From CAZGTQ01 sp964528575 (GTDB taxonomy: Bacteria > Planctomycetota > UBA1135 > GCA-002686595): a stretch of 49,320 nt of DNA. Shown here in pieces: positions 30,903 through 39,871 of this stretch. How positions within the stretch are numbered: the first letter of the stretch is position 1; each line of letters begins with the position of its first letter. The stretch lies in NCBI GenBank assembly GCA_964528575.1, contig CAZGTQ010000274.1:1-49320 (forward strand), in the 5' to 3' direction. The translations under genes were made by a program, and so were the position numbers. The notes below the pieces were generated by a model, which was given only the letters and a program-made list of their open reading frames with translations, ran no database searches and was not told the origin of the DNA.

Positions 30903-33900
30903 AGCTTCTCGAGCTCGCGCCGCGCGAAGGCGCGCCAGTGCTCGGCGAACTCGCCCTCCTCCGCTTCGAACAGCTCGACGGCCCGTTCGAACGCCTCCCG
31001 CGCCGCGGCGACGTCTCCGCGATCCCGATGAGCGTTGCCCAAGTTGACGTAGAACGACGCGTGGTCGGGATCCGCTGCAATCCCGCGGCGGAAGACCTCG
31101 ATCGCTTCGTCCAGTCGCCCGTCGCCCTGCAGGGCGATGCCCAGGTCGTTCCACTCGCGCGAGCCGGCTTCGTCGAGATCGAGCGCGTCGAGGAGAACCG
31201 CAGTTCCCTCGTCGACGCTCCGTGAGCGTAGAGCGGCGCGCGCGACGTTCACTCGCGCGGTGGACAGCTCGGCGTCGATCTCGAGCGCGCGCAGGAAGCA
31301 CGCGAAGGCCTCGTCGCGCTCTCCCTGGAGCAGGAGCGCGAGCCCGAGGTTGTTGTGCATCCCGGCGAGCTCGGGGTCCAGCTCAACCATGCGGCGAAAG
31401 CACTCCTCGGCCTCGTGCGGTCGGTCGAAGCGCAGCAGGAGCATGCCGAGCTTCGCGAGCAGAGGGAGCCGGTCGGGCGCGCGACGCAGCGCGTCCTGCA
31501 AGCTCTCGATCGCGCCCGCGCCGTCGCCCGTCTGCACCAGGAGGTCCGCGAGATAGCCGGGCACGCCCATCTCGAGCGGATCGAGCTCGAGCGCTCGCCG
31601 CGTCGCGGCGAGCGCCTCGTCCCAGCGCTCGAGCTCGTGCCAGCCGTACGCGGTCGTGAGCCAGGTGTGCGCGTCGCTCGCGCGGACCAGCGGGCCTGCG
31701 TCCTCGCGCGACCGCAGGATGTCTTGCGCGCGACGGTAGCTCGCGGCCGCGTCCTCGGAGCGACCGAGCCGGAATTGCGCGTACCCGAGGTCGCGGCGCG
31801 TGTTCGCGTCGTCCGGGTCCAGCTCGACGGCGCGGCGCAGCAGCTCGAACGCCTCCTCGAAACGCCCGCGGTCCCGCAGCGAGTTCCCGGCATCGCGTGG
31901 CCAATGGCCTGTCTGCGGATCGAGCTTCGCGAGGCGGAGGAAGATTCGTTCGGCCTCCTCGTGGTGCTGCGTCCGGTCGTGGCAGCAGGCGATCCGGTGC
32001 AGCGTCTCGAGGTGATCCGGGCGCAGCGCGTGCGCGATGCGGTAGGTCGCGATCGCATCGTCCCAGCGCGGCTCGTTCTGCAGCTCGTACTGGAGCGCGA
32101 GACGGAAGCACAGGTCGAAGTCCTGCGGAAACTGCTCCTGCGCCCGGGCGAGCACCGCCTGCGCCGCGTCCGGCTCGCCCGCGCGCCACAGCGCGTCGCC
32201 GAGGACGCGGCAGCCCGCGGCGGTCAATGCGGCGAGGTCGGCCTCCGCCGCCAGCTCGAGCAGCCGCGCGCGCTCGTTCTCGGCGTCGGGAAGCCGAGCG
32301 CGCAGCTCCGCGCGCCACGGGTCGTCGGGATCGAGCCGCACCGCGAGCTCGCGGATGCGCTCGGTACCCGCGGGATCCGCAGGGGCGCTGGTCGCCGCGA
32401 GCCCGTCGCGGACGAGTGCCCAGTGATCGAGCGACGTCGCGAGCTCGACCGGGAAGTCGCTGCGCCTCATCGCGGTGAGCGCCTCGTCCGACGGCGCGTC
32501 GAGGAACGGCGTTCCCACGTACCAGTCGAACGCGTCCGCGTAGGCGGCGCCGAGCCGGCGCGACTCGCGCTCCCGCCAGCTGGAGTCCCGTGCGTTCTCG
32601 TCCCGCGGGATGCGCGCCTCGACGAGCCGCGCGAGCATCGCTTCGTCGCGTGCGACCCGTTCCGCTTCCGCGCGCGCCGCGTCGCGCTCGCCCGCGACCG
32701 CGGCGACGAGCGCGCGCGCTCGGGCGCGCGTCTCTTCGTCGACGTCGTCCGACGACGCGAGCTCGGCGGCCTGCTGCGCGCTCGCGAGCGCCGCGTCCCA
32801 CGGCGTCGCCTCGAGCCCCGCCGCCTGCGCGCGGCCGCGCGCGCCGCTCGCCGCGCTCAGCGCCGTCGCGACGCGTTGCGCGGCTTGCGCGCGGCGCGCC
32901 TGCGCCTCGCCCTGCGTCCAGATCCACGCTCCCGCGCCGGCGAGCACGAGCACGAGCGCAGCCGCCGCCGCGACCAGCGTCGAGCGGTGGCGGTAGCGCG
33001 CTTGGGCCGCGTCGAGCTCCGCGCGCCGCGCCCGCTCCTCGACGGACGTCAGCCACGCGCTCACGCGCTCGGCGACCTCCGCCGCGGACTCGGGCCGCGC
33101 GCGGCGCGCGGGCGCGAGGCACTCGGTGCACAGTTCGATCAGCGCGCGGTCCGCGCCGCTGCGCTCGAGCCGCTCATGCGCGCCGTCGAGCGCTGCGCCC
33201 GCCGCCTGGCGCACGAGGTCGCCGTCCGCCTCGCGGTACGGCGGCTCGCCCGTGAGGATCTCGCACAGGATCGCTCCCAGCCCGAAGACGTCGCTGCGGC
33301 GGTCGAGCTGGTCGATCTCGCCGCGCGCCTGCTCGGGCGGCATGTACGCGGGCGTGCCCATCATCGAGCCGGGGACCGAGCGTCCCGCCGAGCCCGGCTC
33401 GCTGCGCACCGTCTCGATCACGCTGCGCTCGCTCACGCGCTCGAGCGACGCACGCTCGAGCGACGCACGCTCGTCGGCGACGCCGCCCTTGGCGAGCACC
33501 TTGGCGAAGCCCCAGTCGACGACCTGCACCTCGCCGAATGCGCCGATCATCACGTTCGCCGGCTTGAGGTCGCGGTGCACGACGCGCCGCGCGTGTGCGT
33601 ACGCGAGCGTCTGGCAGACCTGCTCGAAGATGCCGAGCAGGCGCCGGCGGTCCGCGGCGGGGGACGAGCGCCGAGCGAGCTGCTCGGCGAGGGTCTCGCC
33701 CTTGACGAGCTTCATCGCGAAGTAGGGGCGCTCGCCGGCCTGCAGGCCGAGCTCGTAGACAGGCACGATGCCCGGGTGCTGGAGCTGGCCGCCGATCTGC
33801 GCTTCTTCGACGAAGCGCGCGAGCACGTCGGGCTGCTCGGCGTACTCGTCGCGCAGCACCTTCATCGCGACGTCGCGGCCCAGGTCGTGGTCGCGGCCCT

Positions 33901-34144
33901 TGTAGACGATCCCGACGCCGCCGCGGCCGATCTCGCCGAGCACCTGGTAGCGGCCGGACGGGTCGCGCAGAGCGCGCGCTTCCTCGGTCACGCGCACCGG
34001 CGCGTCGGGGGGGCCCTGCGAATCGAGGTGCACGCCCAGCCGCGCGCTCGTCCGCGCCTGGAGCGTTCGAAGCACGCTCGGACGCGCTCGGGCCGCTTCC
34101 CCGAACGCCTCCGCCAGGCCTCTCTCGATCGCGTCGTCGCGCAT
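30899..34144 (-). CDS. Ser/Thr protein kinase with transmembrane helix and TPR domain
   Basis: The product is 1081 residues from the ATG at 34144. A Hanks-type kinase domain spans residues 65-365: glycine loop GEIGRGGVGIVYKG, Lys95 (VAMKVL), HRDLKPAN at 190-197, and DWG at 210-212 in place of DFG, a change I associate with planctomycete kinases. PPEQARGEID and the DVFGLG motif follow. One hydrophobic helix lies at 389-409, then about 650 residues of TPR and related helical repeats, probably outside the cytoplasmic membrane. A short internal repeat (ASLER twice) lies in the activation region. An alternative ATG at 34165 adds seven residues. It is downstream of, and co-directional with, an ECF-type sigma factor gene, a pairing typical of planctomycetes. 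A regulatory role in surface signalling is inferred. Confidence 0.92.
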   Translation of the reverse strand: MRDDAIERGLAEAFGEAARARPSVLRTLQARTSARLGVHLDSQGPPDAPVRVTEEARALRDPSGRYQVLGEIGRGGVGIVYKGRDHDLGRDVAMKVLRDEYAEQPDVLARFVEEAQIGGQLQHPGIVPVYELGLQAGERPYFAMKLVKGETLAEQLARRSSPAADRRRLLGIFEQVCQTLAYAHARRVVHRDLKPANVMIGAFGEVQVVDWGFAKVLAKGGVADERASLERASLERVSERSVIETVRSEPGSAGRSVPGSMMGTPAYMPPEQARGEIDQLDRRSDVFGLGAILCEILTGEPPYREADGDLVRQAAGAALDGAHERLERSGADRALIELCTECLAPARRARPESAAEVAERVSAWLTSVEERARRAELDAAQARYRHRSTLVAAAAALVLVLAGAGAWIWTQGEAQARRAQAAQRVATALSAASGARGRAQAAGLEATPWDAALASAQQAAELASSDDVDEETRARARALVAAVAGERDAARAEAERVARDEAMLARLVEARIPRDENARDSSWRERESRRLGAAYADAFDWYVGTPFLDAPSDEALTAMRRSDFPVELATSLDHWALVRDGLAATSAPADPAGTERIRELAVRLDPDDPWRAELRARLPDAENERARLLELAAEADLAALTAAGCRVLGDALWRAGEPDAAQAVLARAQEQFPQDFDLCFRLALQYELQNEPRWDDAIATYRIAHALRPDHLETLHRIACCHDRTQHHEEAERIFLRLAKLDPQTGHWPRDAGNSLRDRGRFEEAFELLRRAVELDPDDANTRRDLGYAQFRLGRSEDAAASYRRAQDILRSREDAGPLVRASDAHTWLTTAYGWHELERWDEALAATRRALELDPLEMGVPGYLADLLVQTGDGAGAIESLQDALRRAPDRLPLLAKLGMLLLRFDRPHEAEECFRRMVELDPELAGMHNNLGLALLLQGERDEAFACFLRALEIDAELSTARVNVARAALRSRSVDEGTAVLLDALDLDEAGSREWNDLGIALQGDGRLDEAIEVFRRGIAADPDHASFYVNLGNAHRDRGDVAAAREAFERAVELFEAEEGEFAEHWRAFARRELEKL

Positions 34145-34165
34145 GTCGGTGGGCGGCGGTTGCAT

Positions 34166-34197
34166 CCGCCAGACGAGCCGCCAGACGAGCCGCCAGA
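34166..34197 (-). repeat. 12-bp tandem repeat ahead of the kinase start
   Basis: CCGCCAGACGAG (plus strand) occurs twice in tandem, with a third partial copy. It lies just upstream of the kinase start in the gap between the sigma factor and kinase genes. If translated it would give repeats of WRLV, which looks unlike real coding sequence. Confidence 0.55.
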
Positions 34198-34262
34198 GCA
34201 ACTTCCGGGGCGCGCCGCGATTCACCGGGAGAAACCGCCGAATTCGGCGCCCGCGAGGAAAT

Positions 34263-34943
34263 TCAGCCCAGGAGCACGAGCAGGCGGGCCACCTCGGCCT
34301 CCAGATCGGCCTCGGAACGCACCGCGTGCTCCGCGACGACGTGCTCGAGGCATGCGCGGAACTCCTCGCGGGCGCGGGCATACGCGCGGTGCACGGCGAC
34401 CGGGTCCATGTCCCACTGGGCCGCCACGTCGCGGATCGGCAGCCCCTCGGCGAAGCGCAGCCGCAAGAGCTCGACCCGAAGCCTCGCTCCGGCGTCGCCG
34501 TTCTTCGCGCGCGCCCGCATGCGCTCGCCGGCCAAGCGAATCAGCGCGCGCGCCCACTCGCGATCGAACAGCTCCGAGAGGCTCTGCTCGCGATCCTGGA
34601 TCGAGTCGAGCGCGAAGCCGCCGTCGCGATCGCGGGCGCGGCGGGCTTGCTCCTCGAAGCGCGCGGCGACCTTGCGCGTCACGCCGAACAGAAGTCCGCG
34701 CAGGTCGCCGCGCTCGGGGTCGGCGCGGGAGAGCACGCCGTTCTCGCGCAGGCACTCGACGAAGACCTCCTGCACCGCGTCGTCGAGCTCCGGCGCCAAT
34801 CGCGTGTCGCGCCAGCGCGATTCGAGGAAGCGGCGCACGACGGGCAAGTAGCTGCGGCCGAAGACGCTGCGCGCGTCCCGATCACCACCGGCGGCGCGCA
34901 GGACCAGACTCCAACTGACATCCTCGTCCCCTCGTTCGAGCAC
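34263..34943 (-). CDS. ECF-type RNA polymerase sigma factor (planctomycete sigma/kinase pair)
   Basis: The product is 226 residues. Region 2 includes LAPELDDAVQEVFVECLREN and RGLLFGVTRKVAARF. Region 4 includes LLRLRFAEGLPIRDVAAQWD and PVAVHRAYARAREEFRACLE, a helix-turn-helix expected to read the -35 element. The GTG at 34943 was chosen because a CAGAAT -10-like hexamer ends 6 bases upstream, matching the leaderless arrangement elsewhere in the window, and because it begins just before the conserved part. The kinase gene follows after 118 bases. No anti-sigma gene is present, so the adjacent kinase may control it, as in ECF families linked to Ser/Thr kinases. Target promoters are unknown. Confidence 0.85.
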   Translation of the reverse strand: MLERGDEDVSWSLVLRAAGGDRDARSVFGRSYLPVVRRFLESRWRDTRLAPELDDAVQEVFVECLRENGVLSRADPERGDLRGLLFGVTRKVAARFEEQARRARDRDGGFALDSIQDREQSLSELFDREWARALIRLAGERMRARAKNGDAGARLRVELLRLRFAEGLPIRDVAAQWDMDPVAVHRAYARAREEFRACLEHVVAEHAVRSEADLEAEVARLLVLLG

Positions 34944-34949
34944 GGTTCC

Positions 34950-34955
34950 ATTCTG
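34950..34955 (-). promoter_or_regulatory. Putative -10 element for the sigma factor gene
   Basis: On the minus strand CAGAAT is followed by 6 bases and then the GTG start at 34943. This would give a leaderless transcript. The plus strand just beyond carries the MFS gene promoter. Confidence 0.35.
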
Positions 34956-35017
34956 CCGAGTCGCGCGCCGTCGCGGGGCACCCGCGTCGCGCACTCCGGG
35001 GCCGGCCCGCCGTTCGC

Positions 35018-35023
35018 TAGGCT
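35018..35023 (+). promoter_or_regulatory. Putative -10 element for the MFS gene
   Basis: TAGGCT lies 11 bases before the ATG at 35035. The predicted transcript would have a leader of only about 4-5 bases, with no ribosome-binding site. Confidence 0.4.
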
Positions 35024-35034
35024 GTTCGGCTTCC

Positions 35035-36267
35035 ATGGACGTCTGGAAGCGCACGTTCGCCGCGATCTGGGTCGCGAACCTCGTCACCGCGGTCGGGATG
35101 ATGAGCTTCCTGCCGTTCTTCCCGACGTACCTGCGCGAGCTCGACGTGCCGGAGGAGCACCTCGCCGCGTGGACCGGGATCGTGTTCGGCGCCGCGCCGC
35201 TCGCGGCCGCGTTCGCGTCGCCGATCTGGGGCGCGCTCGGCGACCGCTTCGGCCGCCGGCTGATGGTGTTGCGCGCGATGGCGGCGATCGCGCTGTTCGT
35301 CGGCTGCATGGGCTTCGTGCGCACGCCCGTCGAATTGCTCGCGCTGCGCCTCCTGCAGGGCGTGTTCTCCGGTTTCGTGCCGCCGAGCATCACGCTCGTC
35401 AGCGTCGGCGCGCCGTCCGACCGGCAAGGGCGCGTCGCGAGCTCGTTGCAGATCGCGATGGCGATCGGAGCCGTGCTCGGGCCGCCGCTCGGCGCGTTCG
35501 TCGAGGCGCACCTCGGCATGCGCGCGACGTTCGGCGTCGTCGCGATCCTGGCGGGAGCGAGCGGGCTCTGCGTGCTGATCTTCGCGCGCGAGGAAGCGGC
35601 GCAACGCCAGGCGCGCGCGGGCCGACTCTCGGCGTGGGGCGCGCTGCGCGGGAGCCTGAGCGACCTCGCCGAGCTGCGGCACAACCCGCGGCTGCGCACC
35701 GCGGTCGCGCTCCTGTTCAGCGTGCAGTTCTGCATCAACGCGACCAACCCGCAGCTCCAGCTCTTCGTCGAGGAGCTGCGGCCCGACGCGGGCGCGAGCG
35801 TGGCGCCGCTCACCGCGGCGCTCTTCACCGTGCTCGCGCTGACGAACCTCGTCGGGCTGCCGCTGTGGGGACGCTACGGCGACCGCCGCGGCTACGCGCG
35901 CGCGCTGTGGGGCGCGGCGTGGATCGCGGCGGCGGGCCTGTTCGTGCACGGCGTCGCGCCGAGCTACGCGTGGCTGCACCCCGGCCGCGTGTTGCTGGGC
36001 ATCGCGATCGCCGGGATCGGCCCGGCGGCGTTCGGGATCGCGGCGGTCGAGACCGCGGTCGAGCGCCGCGGCGGCGCGATGGGAGCGGTCTTCAGCGCGC
36101 GCGCGCTCGGCGTGGGGCTCGCGGCGCCGGTCGGCGGCGTGCTCGCCGCGGCGATCGGCATCCGCGCGCTGTTCCTGATCGAGGCCGGCGCGGTCGCGCT
36201 CGTGCTCGTCGCGCTGCGCCGCTCGCGCTCCGCCCGCCCCGCGGACGAGGCGCGCCGGGCGGCCTGA
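35035..36267 (+). CDS. Major facilitator superfamily (MFS) exporter
   Basis: The product is 410 residues with about 12 hydrophobic segments, most like the drug-exporter branch of the superfamily. Loop 2-3 carries the MFS motif A form WGALGDRFGRRLMVLRAM, and its weaker copy in the second half reads WGRYGDRRGYARAL. LRLLQGVFSGFVPPSITLV in TM4 and GAVLGPPLGAFVEAHLG in TM5 are also typical. It should use the proton gradient to expel a small molecule across the cytoplasmic membrane; the substrate is unknown. It is divergent from the sigma factor gene, with 91 bases between start codons. The AAA-type ATPase gene follows after 48 bases with its own promoter-like element. The last 15 residues are a basic cytoplasmic tail. 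Confidence 0.9.
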   Translation: MDVWKRTFAAIWVANLVTAVGMMSFLPFFPTYLRELDVPEEHLAAWTGIVFGAAPLAAAFASPIWGALGDRFGRRLMVLRAMAAIALFVGCMGFVRTPVELLALRLLQGVFSGFVPPSITLVSVGAPSDRQGRVASSLQIAMAIGAVLGPPLGAFVEAHLGMRATFGVVAILAGASGLCVLIFAREEAAQRQARAGRLSAWGALRGSLSDLAELRHNPRLRTAVALLFSVQFCINATNPQLQLFVEELRPDAGASVAPLTAALFTVLALTNLVGLPLWGRYGDRRGYARALWGAAWIAAAGLFVHGVAPSYAWLHPGRVLLGIAIAGIGPAAFGIAAVETAVERRGGAMGAVFSARALGVGLAAPVGGVLAAAIGIRALFLIEAGAVALVLVALRRSRSARPADEARRAA

Positions 36268-36299
36268 GCGGGCCGACGATGGGCCACGACCACAAGATG

Positions 36300-36308
36300 T
36301 GGTAGCTT
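36300..36308 (+). promoter_or_regulatory. Putative extended -10 for the AAA ATPase gene (leaderless)
   Basis: TGG-TAGCTT forms an extended -10 (TGn before the hexamer). The hexamer ends 7 bases before the ATG at 36316, so transcription should start at or next to the start codon. No -35 match or ribosome-binding site is seen. Confidence 0.45.
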
Positions 36309-36315
36309 CCCCCGC

Positions 36316-36996
36316 ATGAACCCCCTGCGCGTGTACCTCGTCGGCGCCCACGCCACCGGCAAGACCACCCTGGCCCGCTGGATCCGCGACGAGTTCGGGC
36401 TGCCGATGATCTCGGAGGTCGCACGCGGGGTGCTCGCGGAGATGGAGGCGCAGCTCGACGGGCTGCGCTCGAACGTCGCGCTCGTCGACCGCTACCAGCG
36501 CGAGGTGTTCGAGCGCCAGATCGAGGCCGAGGCGGCGCAGCCCGGCTCGTTCGTGTCCGACCGCGCGTTCTGCAACCTCGCATACGCCGCGCACCACGCG
36601 ACCGTGCTGTCGTCGATCGCGAGCGATTCGCGGCTGGGCGACTACATGGACTCGGTGCGCTCGGGGCTGGTCTTCTTCCTGCGACCGCACCCCGAGCTCG
36701 TCGTGGGCGACGGCGTGCGCGCGGGCGTCGCGTGGGAAGAGGTCGTGCGCATCGACGGCATGGTCAAGCTGCTGCTCGAGTTGTTCGCGATCCCGTACAT
36801 CCCGCTCGAGTCGCTGTCGATGCAGGAGCGCGTGCGCTGCGTCGAGCGCGTGCTCGACCTCGCCGGCCTCGAGAAGCGCCGCGAGCTCGCTCCCGTGCCG
36901 CGCGCGGAGCGGCGCGAGTGCGAGAGCGAGAACGGGCACGCGAACGGCAACGGCCACGGCGTCCGCGCGGACGCCGCGACCGTCAAGCCCCGCTGA
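36316..36996 (+). CDS. AAA-type ATPase/kinase-like protein (NadR kinase-like fold)
   Basis: The product is 226 residues. A Walker A loop GAHATGKTTLARW lies at residues 10-22, followed by LPMISEVARGVL, which fits the AAA_28/NadR ribosylnicotinamide kinase-like group. VSDRAFCNLAYA provides a Walker B-like Asp, and SGLVFFLRPHPELV a core strand. The conserved domain ends near residue 190. The last ~35 residues are a charged Gly/Asn/His-rich tail (NGHANGNGHGVR). The substrate is not known; small-molecule or nucleoside phosphorylation is the likely class of activity. The 3' end overlaps the convergent pmbA gene by 14 bases. Confidence 0.8.
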   Translation: MNPLRVYLVGAHATGKTTLARWIRDEFGLPMISEVARGVLAEMEAQLDGLRSNVALVDRYQREVFERQIEAEAAQPGSFVSDRAFCNLAYAAHHATVLSSIASDSRLGDYMDSVRSGLVFFLRPHPELVVGDGVRAGVAWEEVVRIDGMVKLLLELFAIPYIPLESLSMQERVRCVERVLDLAGLEKRRELAPVPRAERRECESENGHANGNGHGVRADAATVKPR

Positions 36997-38326
36997 ACTG
37001 CACGTCCTCGAAGACGAGCGTCGGCGCGAGGATGCGCGCGTACGGGTTGGGGTCGCTGCCGACCTCGACGAGCCGCGCGAAGAGCTCGAGGAAGCTCCCG
37101 GTGACGTTCATCTCGCCGATGGGCACGCGCTTGCCGCCGGGCCCGACGCGCAGGCCCTGCAGCCCGAACGAGAAGTCGCCGGTCGTGCCGTCCGCGTTGC
37201 CGCCGAGCCAGCTCGTCACGTAGATCGCGTCGCCGACGTCGCGCAGGATCGCGTCGAGGTCGCGCTCGCCCGGCACGACGACGACGTTGGACGCCGAGCT
37301 CGTCGTCGGCTGCGCGCCCAGCTTGCGCGCGTAGTACGTGTCGAGGAAGTACGTGCGCAGCGCGCCCGCCTCGACGATCGGCCGGCCCCGCGCGGCGATG
37401 CCCTCGCGATCGAAGTGCCGCGAGCCGAGACCGCGCACGCGCAACGGCTCGTCGAGGAGCGTCAGTCGCTCGGTGGCGATGCTCTCGCCGAGCTTGCCCG
37501 CGAGGAACGAGCGCTTCTGCTGGATCGCGCCGCCCGAGAGCGCGCCGAGCAGACGCGCGACCAGGCTCGTCGCCGCCTCGCGGTCGACGACCATCGTCGT
37601 GCGCTGCGTCGGGCCCTTCGTGCTGCCGAGCCGCTCGAGGGCGCGCCGGCGCGCTTCGGTCGCGACCTCCGCCGGCGGCGGCAGGTCCGCGACGTGGCGC
37701 GCGCCGACGTAGTACGCCGCCTCGGGCCGGCGGTCGCCCGCGTCGCGCGCGGTGACCTCGGTGCCGTACCACAGCGCCGCGCCTTCCTCGGTGCCGGCGA
37801 AGCCGTTCGAGCTCACCTGCGCGCTCGTGCCGCCGCCGGCCTGGAGGCGGCTCGAGGCGCTGACGACGTTCGCGTGGCCGCGCGCGATCGCGTCCATCTC
37901 GGCGAGCCACGCGAGGCTCGTCTCGCGGTCGAACGCATCGATCGCCGGGTCGAGGAGCTCGAGGTCCGCGTCCGAGCGGCCCGCGTACAGCGACGGCTCG
38001 GGCAGCACGCGGTGCGGGTCGGGCTCGAGCGCGCGGGTGAGCGCGACCGCGTCCTCGACGAACGAGCCGAGCGACTGGGGACGCAGGTCGTTCGTCGCGT
38101 GCGTCGAGTAGCGGCCGTCGACGTAGAGGCGCAGCGAGAGCACGCGGCTCGCGCTCTCCTGCACGGTCTCGATCGCGCCGTCGCGCCACACGAACTCGGT
38201 CGAGCGGCCGGACGACGCCGTCGCGACCGCGTCGTCCGCGCCCTTCGCGCGCGCGAGCTCGACCGCGCGCTCGGCCTCCTCGGACAGCTCGGCCGCCGCC
38301 GTGCGCGTCTGCGACGTCGCCGTCAT
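36983..38326 (-). CDS. pmbA: TldE/PmbA family metalloprotease subunit
   Basis: The product is 447 residues. It pairs with TldD to form a heterodimeric zinc peptidase that trims small peptides and modified precursors. PmbA-type features are AVELARAKGADDAVATASSG, ETVQESASRVLSLRLYVDGR, SFLAGKLGES, GSRHFDREGIAARGRPIVEA, LDTYYARKLGAQPTTSSASN and GDFSFGLQGLRV near the end. As expected for TldE it lacks the HExxxH motif of its partner. The ATG overlaps the tldD stop by 4 bp, so the subunits are translationally coupled. No peptide precursor gene was seen next to the pair. Confidence 0.93.
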   Translation of the reverse strand: MTATSQTRTAAAELSEEAERAVELARAKGADDAVATASSGRSTEFVWRDGAIETVQESASRVLSLRLYVDGRYSTHATNDLRPQSLGSFVEDAVALTRALEPDPHRVLPEPSLYAGRSDADLELLDPAIDAFDRETSLAWLAEMDAIARGHANVVSASSRLQAGGGTSAQVSSNGFAGTEEGAALWYGTEVTARDAGDRRPEAAYYVGARHVADLPPPAEVATEARRRALERLGSTKGPTQRTTMVVDREAATSLVARLLGALSGGAIQQKRSFLAGKLGESIATERLTLLDEPLRVRGLGSRHFDREGIAARGRPIVEAGALRTYFLDTYYARKLGAQPTTSSASNVVVVPGERDLDAILRDVGDAIYVTSWLGGNADGTTGDFSFGLQGLRVGPGGKRVPIGEMNVTGSFLELFARLVEVGSDPNPYARILAPTLVFEDVQFSGA

Positions 38327-39759
38327 TGCGTCCCTCCGACGGTCAGGCTCTTGACGAGCACGCTGGGGATGCCCTGGCTCACCGGCACGCGCTGGCCCTC
38401 CTTGCCGCAGGTCCAGCCGCCGGTGTCGAGCTCGGAGTCGTTCGCAGCCATCACGATGTCGCGCAGCGCGTCGGGGCCGTTGCCGATGATGTTGATGTCC
38501 TTGATCGGAGCGGTGATCTTCCCGTTCTCGATCAGCCAGCCGGTCTTGACGTAGAACGTGAAATCGCCGGCGCCGATCTGCACCTGGCCGTTCATGAACG
38601 TCTCCGCGACGATGCCGCGGTCGACCGACGCGACGATCTCGTCGAACGTGTGCGGGCCGTTCTCCATGAACGTGCAGCGCATGCGCGGCATCGGCACGTG
38701 GCGGAAGCTCTCGCGCCGGCCCGAGCCCGTCGGGCGGTGGCCGTACTGCTTGGCGCTGATGCGGTCGTAGAGGTAGCTCTCGAGCACGCCGCCGCCGATC
38801 AGCACCGTGCGCTCGGTCGGCTGGCCCTCGTCGTCGACGTTGAGCGCGCCGCGCTCGTGGTCGATCGTGCCGTCGTCGACGACGGTGACGAAGTCGGGCG
38901 CGACCTTCTGGCCGAGCTTGTCCGCGTAGATCGAGATGCCCTTGCGGTTGAAGTCCGCCTCGAGCCCGTGCCCGATCGCCTCGTGCAAGAGGATCCCCGA
39001 CGCGCCCTTCGCGAGCACGACCGGCAGCTCGCCCGCCGGCGGCCGGCGCGCCTCGAACTGGATCATCGTCCGGTCGACCGCGTCCTTGCACGTCGCGCGG
39101 ATGCGCTCCTCGGTGAACCACTCGATGCCCTCGCGCCGCGCGAGCGACGCGAAGCCGGTGCAGCGCTTGCCGCCCTTCTCGGCGGTGAGCGAGACGCGCA
39201 ACACGCCCATCGGCCGGCGGTCGGCGTAGACCGCGCCCTCGCTCGTCGCGATCAGGACGCGCTCGTCCGCGTCCGACCAGCCGACGTCGACCTTCTCGAT
39301 CGCGGGCTCGAGCTCGCGCGCGATGCGCTCGACCGCCGGCAGCAGCGGGAGCTTCTCGGCAACGCGCACGTCCTCCCACTGCCGCTCGAGCGGGTAGTGG
39401 TCGGCCACCCCGGCCAGCCGCACCGCTCGAGGCGGCACCGGCGCCGCGCCCGACGCGATGCTCGCCGCCGTGCGCGCCGCGCGCAGCATCGGCTCGAGCG
39501 CGAGGCTCTCGCTGTACGCGTAGCCGGTCTGCTCGCCGACGACGACGCGCACGCCGACGCCCTGGTCGATGCCGGAGCCGGCGCGGTTGACGATGCCGTC
39601 CTCGAGCTGGATCGAGGAGTGGCGCGAGTGCTGGAAGTAGAGGTCGGCGAAGTCCGCGCCGCGGCGCGTCGCCTCCGCGAGCACGCGGCGGATGACGTCC
39701 TCGTCGACGCCGAACCACGTCGCGAACGGATGGTCGGTCAGGGTGCTGGTCGCGCTCAT
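38323..39759 (-). CDS. tldD: TldD metalloprotease catalytic subunit
   Basis: The product is 478 residues. The zinc site HExxxH is at His259-Glu260-His264 in LLHEAIGHGLEADF, and the third ligand Cys is near residue 451 in TGGWTCGKEG. RTVLIGGGVLESYLYDRISA and GQVQIGAGDFTFYV are also conserved. The ATG at 39759 follows an AAAGGA ribosome-binding site at good distance. A TACTCT hexamer about 40 bases upstream of the ATG (39799-39804, minus strand) may be its -10. It is the first gene of the tldD-pmbA operon. The protease acts in the cytoplasm. Confidence 0.95.
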   Translation of the reverse strand: MSATSTLTDHPFATWFGVDEDVIRRVLAEATRRGADFADLYFQHSRHSSIQLEDGIVNRAGSGIDQGVGVRVVVGEQTGYAYSESLALEPMLRAARTAASIASGAAPVPPRAVRLAGVADHYPLERQWEDVRVAEKLPLLPAVERIARELEPAIEKVDVGWSDADERVLIATSEGAVYADRRPMGVLRVSLTAEKGGKRCTGFASLARREGIEWFTEERIRATCKDAVDRTMIQFEARRPPAGELPVVLAKGASGILLHEAIGHGLEADFNRKGISIYADKLGQKVAPDFVTVVDDGTIDHERGALNVDDEGQPTERTVLIGGGVLESYLYDRISAKQYGHRPTGSGRRESFRHVPMPRMRCTFMENGPHTFDEIVASVDRGIVAETFMNGQVQIGAGDFTFYVKTGWLIENGKITAPIKDINIIGNGPDALRDIVMAANDSELDTGGWTCGKEGQRVPVSQGIPSVLVKSLTVGGTQ

Positions 39760-39871
39760 CGAGTCCTTTCCCGCGGCGTGGGGGGCCGCCGCTCAGGGAG
39801 AGTAGCCCGAAGCGCGCCGCGATTCGCGTGCCGGGAGCCGATCGACCCGCGATCGCAGCCGCGCGTCCGCG

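Noticed and set aside
33420..33475. Short repeat within the kinase gene (ASLER twice)
   Set aside because: A simple 15-bp coding duplication without further copies; no sign of regulatory function.
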